In this document: positions 14,156 through 16,277 of the stretch, piece after piece
Position numbering within the stretch: the first letter of the stretch is position 1
Layout of the letters: each line of letters starts with the position of its first letter
Origin: JAWWBG01 sp033721095
GTDB lineage: Bacteria > Actinomycetota > Nitriliruptoria > Nitriliruptorales > Nitriliruptoraceae
Assembly: GCA_033721095.1 (NCBI GenBank)
Contig: JAWWBG010000037.1
Location: forward strand, 1 to 16,277
DNA length: 16,277 bases
Reading direction: 5' to 3'
The notes under the pieces: generated by a model
Told to the model about the DNA's origin: nothing
The model's input: the letters and a program-made list of their open reading frames with translations, nothing else
Database searches by the model: none
Position numbers and translations under genes: made by a program

Positions 14156-15718
14156 TCAGCTGTCTGCCGACCGGCCGCGCCACGCGAGCAGGTGCGACCG
14201 GCCGTGATGCAGTGACCTCGCCAGCAGCCCGCGGGACTCGGCGCGCGCCACGATCTCGTCGATGGGCAGGTCATGGTGGAGGTCGTGGTCGTGGTCGTGC
14301 TCGTCCTCCTCGAGCAGGTTGACCAGCACGACGTCGGCCACGGCCTCCATGCGCTCGAGAAACCCGATCGGGTCGGCCACGTGCTCGATCACGTCGAACG
14401 AGTAGGCCAGCTCGAAGCCGGGGGGGATCTCGTCGTTCTCGACGTCGTACACCGTGGCATCGCTGCCGCGCCGGGCCAGGCGCCAGCGCAGGTACTCGGT
14501 CGATGGGTTGTCGAAGTCGGCGAAGGCGACGTCGTAGCCCTCCGCGAGAAGCCGCAGTCCGTCCGAGCCGATGCCGCAGCCATAGTCGAGGATGCGGGCA
14601 CCTGGACCGATCAGGCTGCGGAGCGCGTCCAGGTAGGGGTCCTTGGTGGGTGACAGCTCGAAGACGGTGAGGTCGTAGAGGTACGCCCGGCTGGTCCGGT
14701 AGAAGGTCAGCTCGTCGGGCGCCGCCGCTGCCTCACGGTCGACGTCCTCCGCGCCAGAGATGAGGCCACGGCCCTCGAAGTCCTCCCCCAGGTAGTCCAT
14801 CAGCTCGGTGACGGCCTCGGCGCGTTCCCACTGTTCGAGGTAGGCAGGGCCGACCTCCTCCAGGTACCACCGGTTCGCGGCACGCTCGAGCCGAGTCCCA
14901 AGACCCCCGATGGCCGGTGCGCGGTCGACGATGTGCGTGGCGACGCGACCCGCCCAGCCGACCGAAGGCTTCGCGAGGGCGGCCTCGACCCGGGCACGAA
15001 ACCAGGGCTCGAACCATGGGTGCTTGTGCGCCATGATGCGCTCGCCCAGTGCGATGCCCTCGAAGCGCCTCCGGATGCCCGCCAGGTCGTAGTCGTGGAG
15101 ATGGTGCACGAGGGCCGCAGGCTCGTAGACCAGCTCCAGGCCTTCCTCGGCGAGCCGCCAGCCCATGTCGAGGTCCTCGTAGTACATGACGAAGTCCTCG
15201 TCGAACCCACCGACGCGCTCGTACAGCGATCGCTTCAGGGACACGTTGCAGGAGTAGAAGCGACCAAAGCCGACGTCCGAGCCGGCCAGGCCCGCGAGAT
15301 TCACGTAGTCGAACTGGGTCGACGACCAGTCGAGCCACCGGTGCAGGGCCGATGAGGCGACCGACGGATGCCAGTCGACGTGGCCGAGCACCGCAACGCG
15401 ATCATCGGGTCGTCGCTCGTGCCACCGGAGGTGCTCGGCGACGAGGTTGGGCGTCGGGATCATGTCGTCGCCGAGGAAGAGCAACAACGGCCGGCGGCTC
15501 CGGGAAGCCCCGTTGTTGCGTGCAGCGCCGGGACCGGCATGAGCCTGCTCCACGACCGTGACGTCATGGCCGGCGGGCACCTCGCCGGCGCCGTCGACGA
15601 CGACGATCGTTTCGAAGCCCCCGACGGACTGGCTTGCGAGTGCCGTCAGGGTCCGGTCGAGGATCTCCGGCCGACGATGCGTCGGTACGACGACGGTCAG
15701 GTCCGAGCCTGCGGTCAT
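14156..15718 (-). CDS. GT2 glycosyltransferase fused to a SAM-dependent methyltransferase
   Basis: A 520-residue two-domain protein. Residues about 5-240 are a GT-A family 2 transferase: LTVVVPTHRRPEILDRTLTA, GAARNNG, FLGDDMIP (Asp84-85), YSCNVSLKRSLYERVGGFDE and YYEDLDMGWRLAEEG (Glu181-Asp182). A helical linker (about 275-360) leads to a class I methyltransferase with motif I ILDYGCGIGSDGLRLL (376-391), the acidic end of beta-2 at FADFD (399-403), and SFDVIEHVADP. Near its end is an unusual Asp/Glu/His-rich run, residues 470-484 (EEDEHDHDHDLHHDL). The protein may add a sugar and methylate it or a neighbour. ATG at 15718 matches the GT2 N-terminus; TACCCT at 15748-15753 is a possible -10. The TGA stop abuts the PAPS synthase stop with no base between. 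Confidence 0.9.
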   Translation of the reverse strand: MTAGSDLTVVVPTHRRPEILDRTLTALASQSVGGFETIVVVDGAGEVPAGHDVTVVEQAHAGPGAARNNGASRSRRPLLLFLGDDMIPTPNLVAEHLRWHERRPDDRVAVLGHVDWHPSVASSALHRWLDWSSTQFDYVNLAGLAGSDVGFGRFYSCNVSLKRSLYERVGGFDEDFVMYYEDLDMGWRLAEEGLELVYEPAALVHHLHDYDLAGIRRRFEGIALGERIMAHKHPWFEPWFRARVEAALAKPSVGWAGRVATHIVDRAPAIGGLGTRLERAANRWYLEEVGPAYLEQWERAEAVTELMDYLGEDFEGRGLISGAEDVDREAAAAPDELTFYRTSRAYLYDLTVFELSPTKDPYLDALRSLIGPGARILDYGCGIGSDGLRLLAEGYDVAFADFDNPSTEYLRWRLARRGSDATVYDVENDEIPPGFELAYSFDVIEHVADPIGFLERMEAVADVVLVNLLEEDEHDHDHDLHHDLPIDEIVARAESRGLLARSLHHGRSHLLAWRGRSADS

Positions 15719-15797
15719 GGTTGTCGGTACTCCCGGGTCGCCGGCGGAGGGTATGACCGGGGTGATGAGACCAACGACGGGCCACCGGACACCTGCC

Positions 15798-15821
15798 GGT
15801 CCCGACGGGATCTACGGGACC
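15798..15821 (-). terminator. Hairpin downstream of the right-edge GT2 gene
   Basis: GGTCCCG (15798-15804) and CGGGACC (15815-15821) form a perfect 7-bp stem with a 10-nt loop, about 56 bp past the stop of the right-edge gene. A second stem, CCGGGT/ACCCGG (15844-15864), lies 14 bp past that stop. Either could end the transcript; neither has a T tract. Confidence 0.4.
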
Positions 15822-15877
15822 ATCCGGTCGGAGCAGCGGAGCACCGGGTACGCATGTGACCCGGGGTCAACCTCGTG

Positions 15878-16277
15878 TCACAGGACCAAACGGCGGTGAC
15901 GAATGCTGCCCTCGAGAAGTGAGAGGAACAGGACGAGGTCGCCAACCCCGAACTGGAGCAGTCGGATGGCCGTCCTGATCGGGTCACGTCGGGTTCGACG
16001 CCATGCCAGTCGCCCGCGAAGCCACGCCCAGGGGAACACGGCAGCCAGCAGCGTCCACTGGCCTGTCGCGACCGCCGCGACAACGGCGGTCACCCCAGCA
16101 CTGAAGGCCGCAGACGTCGGAGACAGAAAGACCCCGAGTCGCAGCCAGTCCGCCACCAGCGGGCTCCGCCGGGCGAGCCCCGCGAAACCACCACCGCGAC
16201 GCTGCTCTCGAAGCCAGTCCCGCCAGCTGGCTGGAAGCACACGATGGTGCACGACGGCCTCCGGGACGAAAACGTGC
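15878..16277 (-). CDS. GT2-family glycosyltransferase, C-terminal fragment (runs off window)
   Basis: The frame is open through the right edge, so the gene begins outside the window; the in-window GTG at 16252 is probably internal because the codons before it continue the family pattern (VFVPEAVVHHRV). The visible 132 residues show the end of a GT2 catalytic domain (PEAVVHHRVLPASWRDWL, then EQRRGGGFAGLARRSPL) and a membrane-associated tail: two hydrophobic segments around SAAFSAGVTAVVAAVATGQW and LLAAVFPWAWL, then a short amphipathic end (LLQFGVGDLVLFLSLLEGSI). This C-terminal layout is common in actinobacterial GT2 enzymes. Donor and acceptor cannot be predicted. A gap of 159 bp to the GT2-methyltransferase gene, containing hairpins, suggests separate transcription. 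Confidence 0.75.
   Translation of the reverse strand, partial: HVFVPEAVVHHRVLPASWRDWLREQRRGGGFAGLARRSPLVADWLRLGVFLSPTSAAFSAGVTAVVAAVATGQWTLLAAVFPWAWLRGRLAWRRTRRDPIRTAIRLLQFGVGDLVLFLSLLEGSIRHRRLVL

Noticed and set aside
1..16277. CRISPR array, insertion sequence, prophage, tRNA or toxin-antitoxin genes
   Set aside because: No regularly spaced repeats of suitable length, transposase or integrase motifs, cloverleaf, or toxin-like small gene pair was found on either strand; the window reads as a coherent glycan locus plus housekeeping genes.

Overview
The window is GC-rich, gene-dense DNA from what is almost certainly a member of the Actinomycetota. The best lineage marker is a minus-strand pair of a tiny DUF4177-type protein followed by a RidA-family protein ending ARSAVGV...PVEVEAI, an arrangement and sequence style familiar from Streptomyces and relatives. 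Frequent GTG starts, 4-nt GTGA/ATGA overlaps, TANNNT -10 elements and likely leaderless starts agree with this. The genus cannot be told from the sequence alone. No gene-free stretch exceeds 300 bp, and no tRNA, rRNA, CRISPR array or insertion sequence was seen.

Most of the window is a cell-surface polysaccharide cluster. Left edge (1-850, minus): the start of an exported protein with its own promoter, then RidA and DUF4177 housekeeping genes. 916-1869 (minus): a UDP-glucuronate decarboxylase (UDP-xylose). 1932-3614 (plus): a Wzz/BY-kinase chain-length regulator. 3611-6419 (minus): a small monotopic phosphoglycosyltransferase that would start the glycan on a lipid carrier, overlapped by a membrane-anchored DUF4012 protein. 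6610-9640 (plus): a tightly coupled operon of a TagD-like CTP:glycerol-3-phosphate cytidylyltransferase, a GT4 glycosyltransferase and a GT2-LicD/fukutin fusion. 9721-12233 (minus): an O-antigen ligase/polymerase family membrane protein coupled to a CgeB-type glycosyltransferase. 12428-14155 (plus): a fused ATP sulfurylase-APS kinase (PAPS synthesis). 14156-15718 (minus): a GT2-methyltransferase fusion. 15878-16277 (minus): the C-terminal end of another GT2 protein running off the window.

Taken together this predicts lipid-linked assembly of a glycan built with a UDP-xylose supply and at least four glycosyltransferase domains, polymerised or ligated by the O-antigen ligase homologue and length-controlled by the tyrosine autokinase. 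The notable prediction is decoration: the cytidylyltransferase next to a LicD-type transferase fused to a glycosyltransferase suggests phosphoglycerol (or a similar phospho-alditol) transfer; the PAPS synthase may supply sulfate; the methyltransferase domain may add methyl groups. Wzx flippase, UDP-glucose dehydrogenase and sulfotransferase are not in this window.

Transcription units alternate in direction. Two convergent pairs meet with no intergenic DNA, at stop codons lying in palindromes (CTAG at 3611-3614, TGATCA at 14153-14158). The divergent region 12234-12427 carries three CGACGCT heptamers phased at 11 bp.
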